From JADCRZ01 sp037718865 (lineage in GTDB: Bacteria; Bacteroidota; Bacteroidia; Chitinophagales; Chitinophagaceae): a stretch of 58,217 bases of DNA. Made by a program: the position numbers and the translations under genes. The DNA lies in the NCBI GenBank assembly GCA_037718865.1, contig JBBJMP010000032.1, positions 1-58,217 of the forward strand. The letters are read 5' to 3'. Below, in pieces: positions 18,105 to 28,000 of this stretch. Each line of letters begins with the position of its first letter. Within the stretch, counting starts at the first letter, position 1. A model generated the notes under the pieces. It worked only from the letters and a program-made list of their open reading frames with translations. It did no database searches and was not told the origin of the DNA.

Positions 18105-18355
18105 TTACAGCTCTTTGACCGTATGCACGTCGGTGCCGTTGTCTACAAGATGGGTGGCAAAGCTGTGACGTATGGTATGGACAGAATAATCTTTGTTTGC
18201 AAATCCTGCATTAATAATGGCATTCTGCACCACTTTCTCAATGCTTCGCTGGCTGTACCTGCGCCCTTTACCCATGCCGTTAAAGAGATACTCCACAGGG
18301 CCGGTACTGTATGTAGTAAGCTCTTAGCTCCAGCAATACCGCTTCAGATAAAATA
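18105..18355 (-). pseudogene. Tyrosine recombinase (integrase) C-terminal fragment
   Basis: Minus-strand sequence encodes part of a Xer/phage-type tyrosine recombinase. A first piece, LSEAVLLELRAYYIQYRP, runs to a CCC run (18298-18300). With one C fewer it continues VEYLFNGMGKGRRYSQRSIE and KVVQNAIINAGF to HTIRHSFATHLVDNGTDVHT and a stop after VKEL. HTIRHSFATH holds the HxxR active-site motif. The segment with the last His and the nucleophilic Tyr is missing, as is the N-terminal half. It is an inactive remnant of a mobile element or integron-like integrase. Confidence 0.7.
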
Positions 18356-18368
18356 GTATACCGGTCCT

Positions 18369-18563
18369 TTGATAGTGATCAATGCCTGGAATGCGATGGT
18401 AAAAGATGCTGTTCATCCGAATGGTTTTTTAGGATTTGTGCAGGGCACCGGCAAAGAACCAAAGGACGGGCAACCAGTTACTCATACCAGTGTTCCTGAC
18501 TTCGAAGACTACGGGCTGGGTTGCTTTCTGCTGGCAGGCAGCGAAGTGTATAGGTTGAAGTAA
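18369..18563 (+). pseudogene. C-terminal fragment of a GH88/GH105-type hydrolase
   Basis: The plus-strand frame ends at the stop at 18561-18563 and reads NGFLGFVQGTGKEPKDGQPV, then DYGLGCFLLAGSEVYRLK. The pattern of GFVQ, then GxGxFLLAGSEVY at the very C-terminus is that of unsaturated rhamnogalacturonyl/glucuronyl hydrolases (YteR/YesR type). Upstream of about 18363 the similarity stops at the inverted integrase remnant. Roughly the last 60 residues of an enzyme of some 350-400 residues remain. Confidence 0.65.
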
Positions 18564-18651
18564 ATCCTTTTGGCTTGTAAGTATTGATTTCACTACGTAG
18601 GTACGCAACACAAGCATTCAACATTCCAGTGACAATTTTAAAATTTATGTC

Positions 18652-18960
18652 ATGAACTACCTGCAGAAACTTATTGAAGAAATTGAACTTCACTCGGTTG
18701 AGGGTATAAAAGAATGCTTTGAAAATGGAGTTAACCCCAATGATATCATTAGAAACGAGCCGCTCATTTATGAGTTAACAAGCGAATGGGAAACATTAAT
18801 TCCCGCCGTAAATCCAATTAGTTATGCAATGATGGGACTTCTCCCTCAAATGCATAGAAGTGAAATAACCATTTCCAACGTTGTCTCCACGTTGCTTAAA
18901 GTCGCTTACGGAATCGGATATATACCAGAAAATATTCCTTGCGCATACTTAAAAGAATAG
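18652..18960 (+). pseudogene. Truncated ankyrin-like protein, probably chimeric
   Basis: A 102-codon frame from the ATG at 18652. The first 45 residues, MNYLQKLIEEIELHSVEGIK and ECFENGVNPNDIIRNEPLIYE, resemble the start of ankyrin-repeat proteins of Bacteroidota. After LTSEW the sequence changes to IPAVNPISYAMMGLLPQMHR and on to LKE, which I do not recognise and which lacks ankyrin features. It lies in a run of gene debris, so a deletion joining two genes is the simplest reading. A genuine short protein is possible. Confidence 0.45.
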
Positions 18961-19075
18961 TAGGTTACAAATCAAAAAACAATCACTAACCTTGGCCTGC
19001 AGTAAGTAGAACCCGAAGTAATAACAGTTCAGCAATAAACGGTCATGTTCATATTCACTTCATAAAAAAAATATT

Positions 19076-19693
19076 ATGGAACCAACAACCCCTCAATTTG
19101 ACCCTGTCAAATACAAAAACACAACACACGACCAATGGCAGGCAGCAGCAGAAGCATGGTACCGGTGGAGTCCCACGTTGAATCAATGGCTTGGTAAAGC
19201 AACGGAAAGGATGCTGGATATGGCCGGCATCAGAAGCGGACATCAGGTGCTTGACATTGCAGCAGGAGCAGGTGAGCAATCCATCACGACAGCAAAAAGA
19301 GTAGGTGCTACAGGATCTGTTTTGGCTACAGACATCTCCCCAAATATCCTGGAGTATGCAAAGCAAATGGCCCGGCAAGCCGGAATTGATAATATGGAAA
19401 CCAGGGTAATGGATGGAGAAAATCTGGATCTTGAAGATGAAACTTTTGATGCCGTTATCTCAAGAGTAGGACTGATCTATTTTCCCGACCAGCAACGGGC
19501 GTTAAAAGAAATGTTGCGGGTGTTGAAGCAGGGTGGAAAAGTGGCTGCCATTGTGTATTCCACTCCTGAAAAGAATAAATTTTTCTCTCTTCCAGTTTCT
19601 ATTATCCGCAACCGGGCAAAGCTGCCTCCTCCTTTACCGGGTCAGCCAGGGCCTTTCAGCCTGGGAGGCGAAGGCATCATTGAAAAGGCCTGA
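19076..19693 (+). pseudogene. SAM-dependent methyltransferase lacking its C-terminus
   Basis: A class I methyltransferase of the UbiE/Methyltransf_11 type. VLDIAAGAGEQSITTAKRVG (about residues 59-78) is the SAM-binding motif I, ATDISP motif II follows, and VISRVGLIYF with ALKEMLRVLKQGGKV completes the core fold. The frame stops after GEGIIEKA at residue 205. Relatives of this type continue about 60-70 residues with a further strand and helix. The core might still bind SAM, but the protein looks truncated. It is the last of several broken genes between 18.1 and 19.7 kb. Confidence 0.6.
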
Positions 19694-19772
19694 TAATTAA
19701 TATGTGCAAGCTATGAGGTGGGGAAAAGTTAACCCCAAAGAGGTGATATTACGCTAACCAAAATTAACTGAA

Positions 19773-21245
19773 ATGAAAAACATCCCGATATTATTTCTCG
19801 CAATGCTGTCATTTATCTCTTTACCTGCTCAGTTAAATAAACCCCCCGGATTAAATTTGATTCGTACTGAGGAGTTGACAAAGGACTTGTATACTTTAGC
19901 GGATGCGCATTTCAAGGGCCGCTCGGCAGGAACGCTGGATGAATTAAAGGCTTCCATGTGGTTGGCTGAAAAATACCGCGCAATCGGCTTAAAACCAGCG
20001 GGCGATGATGGCACTTATTTACAATATTTTACTTTATGGCGTAATTCCATCGCAGACAATTCAAGTATACAAATCAACAATGCTGCATTGACACTATGGA
20101 AAGATGTCGCTATTGCACAAATGGCCAACATCTCTTTAAGTGCGCCAATTGTTTATCTGGGAAATGCTTCAGCAATAGATACGAATGCAGTTAATGTGAA
20201 AGACAAAGTGGTGGCCATCGAAGCGAATGCCCAGGGAATAAACCTCGAAGTTTCCCTGCCCACATGGCGATACGGTAGATATATTTTTCTGAAATATGGT
20301 TTGCCACTGATAAAAAGAGGGGCTTTGGCAATTATATTTATTGCTGATGATATCGCTGAAAAAGCATGGGATGACGCTGCGGAAAACTATAAAAGAGGTA
20401 GCTACGATATAGATGGAGGAGCCAACGTGGATGTGACTTCAACTGTACCTGTAATCTGGCTGCACGCAAATGCTAAAGAACAATTGCAGCAGAATAATGG
20501 AAATATAAAAGCAAATATCATCGTTTCGAAATACCCATACCCTTCGGTGAACATAGTCGGTAAGGTTGACGGTACTGATCCAACATTAAAATCTGAATAT
20601 CTTTTATATAGTGGCCATCAGGATGCACATGGCATAAGAAATCCAATCAACAATGATTCTATATATTATGGAGCCGACGATAATGCAAGCGTTGTAGTTG
20701 CTATGCTTGCCAATGCAAGGGCCTTTGTAAAATTTCCTGCAAAACGCTCGGTATTGTTTGTGATTCATGGCGCTGAAGAAAGAGGTTTATTGGGGTCAAG
20801 GTATTTTTCGGCTCACCCTACTGTTCCTGTTAATCATATTGCAGCTGTTCTGAATGGTGATATGATAGGTAGAAATAATATTGATAGTGCGGCCATCCTG
20901 GGATCAATTCCACCACATAGAAATTCACTGGATCTGGTAAATATGGCTTTAGCAGCAAATAATGAAGGGCCTGACTTTAAGCTGGATACAGCCTACGATA
21001 AAGTAACACATGTTGAAGGATGGTATTTTAGAAGCGACCACCTGCCTTATGCAAGATTAGGCATACCGGCAATCATGTATACAAGCCTTTTACATCCGGA
21101 TTATCATACACCTATGGATAATACTCAAAATATAAACTACGCCAAATTAAAGAAAATGACTGACTGGATGTATAGAACAGGGTGGAAGGTAGCCAATGCC
21201 TTTATGCGACCGTCTACAGATAAGAACTTCAAACTTGAAAGATAA
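19773..21245 (+). CDS. Secreted M28-family zinc aminopeptidase
   Basis: A 490-residue protein with a signal peptide (MKNIPILFLAMLSFISLPAQ), a PA-type insert in the first half, and an M28 catalytic domain from about residue 265. The two-zinc ligands are visible in order: GHQDAHG (His), GADDNAS (Asp), GAEERGLLGS (Glu-Glu), LNGDMIGR (Asp) and HPDYHTPMD (His). It should be a periplasmic or secreted exopeptidase that removes amino-terminal residues from peptides. It is a single gene, intact, just after the debris zone. Confidence 0.92.
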   Translation: MKNIPILFLAMLSFISLPAQLNKPPGLNLIRTEELTKDLYTLADAHFKGRSAGTLDELKASMWLAEKYRAIGLKPAGDDGTYLQYFTLWRNSIADNSSIQINNAALTLWKDVAIAQMANISLSAPIVYLGNASAIDTNAVNVKDKVVAIEANAQGINLEVSLPTWRYGRYIFLKYGLPLIKRGALAIIFIADDIAEKAWDDAAENYKRGSYDIDGGANVDVTSTVPVIWLHANAKEQLQQNNGNIKANIIVSKYPYPSVNIVGKVDGTDPTLKSEYLLYSGHQDAHGIRNPINNDSIYYGADDNASVVVAMLANARAFVKFPAKRSVLFVIHGAEERGLLGSRYFSAHPTVPVNHIAAVLNGDMIGRNNIDSAAILGSIPPHRNSLDLVNMALAANNEGPDFKLDTAYDKVTHVEGWYFRSDHLPYARLGIPAIMYTSLLHPDYHTPMDNTQNINYAKLKKMTDWMYRTGWKVANAFMRPSTDKNFKLER

Positions 21246-21291
21246 AAAAAAGCAATTATAAAACGACCGGTTCATAGACATTTTTTGGGAT

Positions 21292-21315
21292 AATTTGCGA
21301 TCTCTGCGAATCTGC
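21292..21315 (+). repeat. Copy of a dispersed short repeat (TCTGCGAATCTGC type)
   Basis: The segment reads AATTTGCGATCTCTGCGAAT then CTGC. Its core, TCTGCGAATCTGC, matches 12 of 13 bases of the minus-strand form of the element at 39885-39906 (TCTGCAAATCTGC), and a third relative lies at 41093-41114. All three are intergenic. It lies in the 263-bp gap after the M28 peptidase gene, which holds nothing else I can identify. Confidence 0.45.
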
Positions 21316-21508
21316 TAGGTGTTTACGCTTAATAAATTAAAAAAAAATAGTACTATATATTTAAGTGTTTCTAACTTCAATATAAAAAATTCCCTTAGCA
21401 AACTGGTCCTGGCTAGCTATTTTTCATCCACGTGATTTCTTTGATTTAAATTTATGAACATCAGCTCGATAATCAAAAAAGACAATAACCATTATCAATA
21501 TTTAAGTC

Positions 21509-21880
21509 ATGTTACTACCCAAAATAAAAAGTACAACACCTTGCATTCTATTGGCGAATGACGATCCTGATGAATGCAGGCTTTTTAAGAATGCACTTGA
21601 GACACTAAACATTCCATGCAATGTATCAGTGATACAAAATGGGGCGGTACTGGAGAATTTGCTGAACGAGCAGGGTTTTACCCCTGATTTCATTTGCTGG
21701 AAGCTGGAAGTACCAAGCACATCAAAAGTCAATGGCCTTCAGCTAATCAAAAAAAGAAAAAAGCTACGTTCGGTTCCAGTCATTATATTTTCTAAATTTG
21801 CAAATCCACACAACAAAGATTATTGTTACCAGTCGAGTTCAAATGAGTACTTTTTAAGGGCTTTATCATTTCTTTTATAG
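21509..21880 (+). CDS. Degenerate response-regulator receiver protein
   Basis: A 123-residue single-domain protein with a CheY-like fold. The acidic pocket is present (NDDPDE at 17-22). At the usual phosphoacceptor position, where relatives have DxIFLDLNMP, this protein has PDFICWKLEVP (59-69), so the Asp is replaced by Lys65. The later switch residue is Ser in VIIFSKFAN, and the conserved Lys before Pro near the C-terminus is Arg-Ala. It therefore probably cannot be phosphorylated in the normal way and is either a pseudo-receiver or decaying. It has no output domain and no kinase neighbour. Its stop codon overlaps the convergent gene by six bases. Confidence 0.65.
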   Translation: MLLPKIKSTTPCILLANDDPDECRLFKNALETLNIPCNVSVIQNGAVLENLLNEQGFTPDFICWKLEVPSTSKVNGLQLIKKRKKLRSVPVIIFSKFANPHNKDYCYQSSSNEYFLRALSFLL

Positions 21881-22702
21881 TTTGCCGGTTCGCCTGGATA
21901 CCTTTTTCGATGAAAAAAAATTGCTGCACTTTACCGGCTGATCGGTATTGATGATATCAACGCCTAAATTCTTGAAGATAGACCAGGCCAGGGATGAATC
22001 CGGTGTATTCCACAGCCGGAGTTTTTTGCCCTTATTATGCACGGACCTTACTAACCTGCCAATGGTCGCACTATCCTTTACCGGCAGCATTCCTTTGCCC
22101 GTCCAGGTGCTATACTTCAGGTACTGATCACTGATAAATGCTACTTTTGCCAAAGCGCTGTCATTATACTGTTCGGAAGGCCTTCCATCAAACTGAACAT
22201 ATGAAGGATATTGTTTAAATGAATCTACAGAAGGACGGTTGCCACTAATAACAATAAGCGGCATAGTATCAATACCCTCGTCTTTAAGCCGCTGTTCCAT
22301 ATTTGCCAGTTTCAAAAGCAGCAATGCCATTACCTTCCGCTGGTCGTTTTTAATGTCGATCATCAATACTGGTAAATACGGGCGCATGGTATCTTTTTTT
22401 CCGGCCCGGATATCCAGACAATAACGGATCAGCGGTTCCAGGTATAGTTTGTCCAGTGTGCTTGATTTACTTATTTCAAGCGCTGTATGGGCCACACATA
22501 AGAGGCTGTCTTTAAAAAATACATCGGCTTCTAGCGAGAACGCTTTTGCCTCTACGGCTTCATAAAAAGGCTTTTTCCTTAAATAGTCGTTATGAGAATG
22601 GATCAATGCCTGGGCATTTGCCGACCCGTTCATCATTAAGATGATTAACATCCCAAACACTCCTGCCTGGCTGAATAACGACCTGTATAAAACCTTTTTC
22701 AT
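21875..22702 (-). CDS. Exported GDPD/PI-PLC-like phosphodiesterase
   Basis: A 275-residue protein with an N-terminal hydrophobic leader ending SANAQ. A TIM-barrel of the glycerophosphodiester phosphodiesterase/PI-PLC superfamily follows. HSHNDY at 35-40 supplies the first catalytic His, SLEADVFF a metal-binding Glu/Asp, and VLMIDIKND a further acidic pair. GVDIINTDQP near the C-terminus closes the barrel as in GDPDs. It probably hydrolyses a phosphodiester in lipid head groups or related compounds in the periplasm. It converges on the receiver gene with a six-base overlap. Confidence 0.75.
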   Translation of the reverse strand: MKKVLYRSLFSQAGVFGMLIILMMNGSANAQALIHSHNDYLRKKPFYEAVEAKAFSLEADVFFKDSLLCVAHTALEISKSSTLDKLYLEPLIRYCLDIRAGKKDTMRPYLPVLMIDIKNDQRKVMALLLLKLANMEQRLKDEGIDTMPLIVISGNRPSVDSFKQYPSYVQFDGRPSEQYNDSALAKVAFISDQYLKYSTWTGKGMLPVKDSATIGRLVRSVHNKGKKLRLWNTPDSSLAWSIFKNLGVDIINTDQPVKCSNFFSSKKVSRRTGKL

Positions 22703-22897
22703 AATAGTTGTAAATTTACAGATACATTAATAATGATTGGTATACGGTTAAAATTACGATTTTGATTTAAATCCTGAGGTTAAGAGAATCGGTCCTCATA
22801 CAATCAAACATTGCTTTTAACCCAATTTTATTATCTTGGGATTTTAGATCAATCTTGGTTTGATTTATAATCATTGCACCAGCCTTTAATTAATGTT

Positions 22898-24898
22898 ATG
22901 TATATGCGTTTATCCCTGTTAGTTATTATCCTGGCAAACTGTATCACCGAACTTACCGGCCAACCCGCTACCGAGATAGATATTTGTGTTTACGGAGGAA
23001 CATCCGGGGGAGTAATAGCGGCTTATACTGCAAAAAAATTAGGGAAATCAGTGCTTCTTATTGAACCTGGAAAACATTTGGGAGGTTTAACATCCGGTGG
23101 TCTGGGTTATACGGATATAGGAAATAAGTATGCGATCACGGGAATTTCACGACAGTTTTACCGGCGCATGGGGAATTTTTATGGAAAGTTTGAACAGTGG
23201 ATATTTGAACCACATGTGGCCGAACAACAGTTCCTGGATTATGTCCGGTCAGGAGGGGTGGATGTGTTGTATCAGTATCGACTGGTATCCGTGCAAAAAA
23301 ACGGCACGGCTATTCAAACCATTACGGTAGAACAGGCTGACAAACCAGGTCAGGCTTCCTATCGGCTCATTAAGGCAAAGATGTATATTGATTGTTCCTA
23401 TGAAGGCGACCTGATGATGCGGGCCGGTGTTTCTTATATTGTAGGAAGAGAAGCAAACAGTCTGTACCAGGAAACGTATAACGGGGTACAGATCCGGGAA
23501 AAGCACCAGTTTCCGGAGGACATCGATCCTTACAAGATCCCGGGTCAGCCGCAATCCGGTTTGTTGTGGGGAATATCGGAGGCTAAACCGGAGGCACAAG
23601 GCAGCGGCGATAAAAAAGTGCAGGCATATAATTTCAGGATCTGCCTGACTGATGAGCCGTCAAACCGCATCGATATAACCAGGCCTATGAAATACGACTC
23701 CACCCGATACGAGCTGTTATTACGTTACCTTGATAAAAAACCCGCTAAGGACCTCTGGTCTTTTTTAAAATTCGACCTGATGCCCAATCGGAAAACGGAT
23801 ATTAATAATAATGGCCCGTTTTCAACCGATATGATCGGAATGAATTACGATTTTCCCGAAGCGGATTACGAAACAAGAAACCGTATCCAGCAATTACACG
23901 AACAGTACATAAAAGGATTATTGTATTTCATAGGCCATGATACGCGCATGCCCGTCCATTTACGCAAGCTGATGCTGCAATGGGGATACCCGAAAGACGA
24001 GTATGTGAATAACGACCACTGGTCACCGCAAATGTATGTAAGAGAAGCCAGGCGAATGATAGGTGAATATGTAATGACCCAGGCTAATTGTGAAAGCAGG
24101 GAAATTGTAAAGGATGGTGTCGGAATGGCAGCATATACAATGGACTCGCACAATTGCCAGAGATTGGTCATTAACGGCATGGTAAAAAATGAAGGTGATG
24201 TGCAGGTGGGAGGGTTCGGGCCTTACCCTATTGCATACCGTTCCATAATTCCAAAGGCAAGCGAATGTACCAACCTGTTAGTGCCTGTGTGTTTATCTGC
24301 CACGCACATTGCTTACGGTTCTATACGCATGGAGCCAGTGTTCATGGTGCTGAGCCAGTCTGCGGCTACAGCAGCCGTGTCAGCGATCAATGATAATAAA
24401 TCCATCCAGCAGATAAATGTAAAAAAATTACAGGAGCAGCTTCTGCGCGATCCGCTGGCAGACAAAAGCACACCGGAAATGTTAGTAGACAACGATGACT
24501 CAGCCCGGATTACGCTGATAGGTAACTGGAAAAAAAGCAAGTCCGGTTCTTACGGCCCCTCATTATTGCTTGATGATGGCAAATCGGATTCCGGTAAGCT
24601 GGTACGATTTACTCCCATTGTTCACAAAGACGGTTATTATCTCATTTATTCCTATTTCCCTAAACTACCCCAGGCAACTTCTAAAACGTTGGTGACCATT
24701 TTTGACGGGAAAGTAAAAAAAGAACTGGTTGTCAGGGAAGCTGATATTCGCGTTAATGGACAGACCTCCGGTGAATGGATATCCCTGGGAAAATTTCAGT
24801 TAAAACAGGGAGAGAAGGCATACGTGGAAATATCTAATAAAAATGCGGACGGTATTGTAGTGGCGGATGCCATTCTGTTTGTTCCTGACAAAAAATAA
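22898..24898 (+). CDS. Secreted FAD-dependent oxidoreductase (pfam12831 type)
   Basis: About 666 residues from the ATG at 22898; ATG 22904 is also possible, and both put a signal peptide (MRLSLLVIILANCITELTGQ) first. The FAD-binding start is IDICVYGGTSGGVIAAYTAK, followed by GGLTSGGLGYTD. CSYEGDLMMRAGV and QVGGFGPYPIAYRSI are typical of the FAD-oxidored family often found in polysaccharide loci. The last 130 residues form a separate beta-rich domain like the C-terminal domain of xanthan-lyase-type proteins (YYLIYSYFPK). It begins carbohydrate locus 1. The substrate is unknown; oxidation of a carbohydrate or sugar-derived hydroxyl in the periplasm is plausible. Confidence 0.8.
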   Translation: MYMRLSLLVIILANCITELTGQPATEIDICVYGGTSGGVIAAYTAKKLGKSVLLIEPGKHLGGLTSGGLGYTDIGNKYAITGISRQFYRRMGNFYGKFEQWIFEPHVAEQQFLDYVRSGGVDVLYQYRLVSVQKNGTAIQTITVEQADKPGQASYRLIKAKMYIDCSYEGDLMMRAGVSYIVGREANSLYQETYNGVQIREKHQFPEDIDPYKIPGQPQSGLLWGISEAKPEAQGSGDKKVQAYNFRICLTDEPSNRIDITRPMKYDSTRYELLLRYLDKKPAKDLWSFLKFDLMPNRKTDINNNGPFSTDMIGMNYDFPEADYETRNRIQQLHEQYIKGLLYFIGHDTRMPVHLRKLMLQWGYPKDEYVNNDHWSPQMYVREARRMIGEYVMTQANCESREIVKDGVGMAAYTMDSHNCQRLVINGMVKNEGDVQVGGFGPYPIAYRSIIPKASECTNLLVPVCLSATHIAYGSIRMEPVFMVLSQSAATAAVSAINDNKSIQQINVKKLQEQLLRDPLADKSTPEMLVDNDDSARITLIGNWKKSKSGSYGPSLLLDDGKSDSGKLVRFTPIVHKDGYYLIYSYFPKLPQATSKTLVTIFDGKVKKELVVREADIRVNGQTSGEWISLGKFQLKQGEKAYVEISNKNADGIVVADAILFVPDKK

Positions 24899-25091
24899 TT
24901 GTACTGCGAGCCAACCGCGATTTTTATTAAAAGCATACTGAGTAATTAAACCACATTACCGTAAGTGAATACATCCAAAAAGGGGAAAATTACGTATACA
25001 TTTTTTAACTTGGATCGAAGACCATTTTAAAATTCCTCTACAAATAAATTTATTCCGTTAAATTTATTGCTTAATAACCAAATCGACTGCT

Positions 25092-28000
25092 ATGCCTGGA
25101 TACAGACAATTATTTGTAATTGTAGCATCATTCCTATCTTTTTTTGCCAACGCCCAGACAAGAAAAATAACCGGTAAAATAACCTCTTCAGAAGATGGCA
25201 CCCCTCTATCAGGTGTTTCCATTACCATTAAGGGCACGAGAGCCGGCACTACATCAGACGCCAAAGGAGAGTTTTCAATGAATGTAAATCCAGGGACTAA
25301 CCTCGTGCTAAGTTATATCGGCTTCGAAGACAAGGAAGTGCCTGTGGGTAATAATAACCTTGCGCTTCAACTCACACCCAGTAACAGCAAATTAAATACA
25401 GTAGTGGTTATCGGTTACGGAACCCAAAAGAAAAAAGAACAAACCGCCGCAATAAGTACTGTTTCAGGAAAAGATATCGTAAAATCACCGGTCTCGGATG
25501 CCACCAATTCACTGATCGGAAGAGTTCCGGGATTATTTTCCCAGCAACGGTCAGGGCTACCCGGAGATAACGGAGCAGATATATTTATACGAGGCCGTGC
25601 TTCCGCAAACTCTGCCGCACTTATCATAGTAGATGGCGTGGAAAGGCAGGGTTTTGGCGATATCGATCCTAACGAGATCGAGTCTATCAGCGTACTGAAA
25701 GATGCCTCTTCAACAGCCCTGTTTGGAATTAAAGGGGCTAACGGCGTTATCATCGTCACCACCAAATCGGGGAAATCCGGAAAAGCGAAGGTGTCATATT
25801 CAGGCAATGTGGGTATTCTCGAGCCAACAGAACTGCCTGAATTCCTGGACGCTTACCGAAGTGCGTTCCTGCACAATGAAGGGGAAGAAAACCTGCTTAA
25901 ATACAACCTGCTCCCTGCGGGATATAAAAAATTATTTTCAGCGGAAGACCTGGAGATCTATAAAAATGGCACCGGTGATCCGTTAATATATCCTAATGTA
26001 AACTGGTACAAAGCGATGACCAGGCCTTCCTGGACGCGTAACCAGCATAACCTGAATTTCAGCGGTGGTTCAAAATTGACTAAATATTTCGTTTCAGTCG
26101 GCTACCTGTTCGAGGACGGCATGTTTAAAGAATTCAAAACACCATCAGGATATAAAACTACCCCTACATATACCCGGTACAATTTCCGTTCAAACCTTGA
26201 TTTTACTATAACCAAAAGCACATTGCTCAGTCTCCGGATGTCGGGCCGCCTGGAGAACAGGTACTCTCCTATAGCCAACGCCGGCCAGGGAAATCTTTTT
26301 AATCGCCAGCGGGCTGGAATAGGTACGCTGGTAAGTCGCATATCGTATATCCCTGCATGGGGTTTGCCATTTTTTCCGGAGTACACCAACCCCAAAACAC
26401 CGGAAATGAGACAACTCGATGAAACCTACAACCAGATCGAAGACATAGGCACCCTTGGAGTAAATACCTTTAATCCGTATGGGCTTCTCAAGCGTAACGG
26501 TTATGTAAATACCGATAATAATGCCATTGAAAGTGTATTCGTGCTTGACCAAAAATTGAACAGTATTCTTAAAGGCCTGAGTGCAAAAGTGACCTTTGCT
26601 TATGATGCCTATATCACTGGTGCGCGAATACAAACCGGAACATTTACCAGCTATACGCTTAATAAAGCAACCAAACAATTATCGGTTAGCCGGTCAACAT
26701 TTGAAGATGCCCTTAACGCTCCAGGTACGGGAAGGTCCGGATACGTCAAAACGAACCTCCAGGGAGCCCTGAATTACGCCAGGTCGTTTGGTGACCACAA
26801 TGTGTCAGCGGTATTTGTCGGCCAGCGGGAGCTAAGGGGTGCTGAAGGAGCTCAGGCGCCATTTGCCAATGAAGGTCTGGTACTCAGAACGACTTATAAC
26901 TACAAGAGCAAATACTTCTTTGAAATCAACGGCTCCTACAATGGTTCAGAGAACTACCCAAAAAACGAGCGCTATGGCTTGTTTCCGGCAGTATCCGCAG
27001 GATGGACCCTTACCGAGGAAAAGTTCATGCAGCACATCAAGTTCCTGGATTACATGAAAATACGCGGTTCTTACGGGCTGATTGGTTATGGGAACGTTGG
27101 CGGCTCCCGGTTCCTCTTCCTGGATGAATATTCAAACGGCGGGAATACTACCGGAGTAGGAGGAGGGATAACTCCCATCAATAACCAGGTACAATTCGGA
27201 AATCCAACGTCTATTGTAAATAACCCGGTGGCCTGGCACAGGCAGGCAGGTAATCCTTTTGTTACCTGGGAGAAATCAATCAAGCGTAACGTAGGACTGG
27301 AAACATCCTGGTTTAAAGACAAACTCTCCGCTAACGTGGATGTGTTTGACGAAAAGCGGTATGATATCCTGTTGCCCCGGAATAATTCAACGCCAAATAT
27401 TTATGGGGAAGCACAACCCTTCAGCAATTATGGAGAAAATTATAATAGCGGTTTTGAGGCGGAAGTAAATTACCGCCTCACCCGGAAAGATTGGAGATTT
27501 AATGTCAGCACCCAATTCACTCATGCCAAAAATAAAGTCGTTAAAACCGATGAGGCGCTCAACCTTGCAGCCAACCTTAAAACTACCGGTTACCCGATCA
27601 ACCAGTTTCGTGGCTACCAGGCCATCGGATTTTATCAATCGCTCGAGGAAATCAGCAAAAGCCCGGTGAGCAAGGTGGGCACCCAGGTGATCCCGGGAGA
27701 TCTTAAATACGTGGACACCAATGGTGACGGTACCATAGATGACCAGGACAGGGTGCCGATCGGGTACTCAGACGTCCCACAAAATGTGTTTGGCATTGAA
27801 CCTAGTGTAGGTTGGAAAGGGATCACCGTTTCTGCCTTGTTACAAGGCGCCAATAAAGTAAGCGCCAATGTGCAGTTTGATGGAAACGGGCGTAACCAGT
27901 ACTATGCCCAGATGTTTGATCGCTGGACGCCGGAAAATCCGGTAAACGCCAAATGGCCGGTAATGAGAACGGGTTCTACTGGTAATAATCCAAGTTATGT

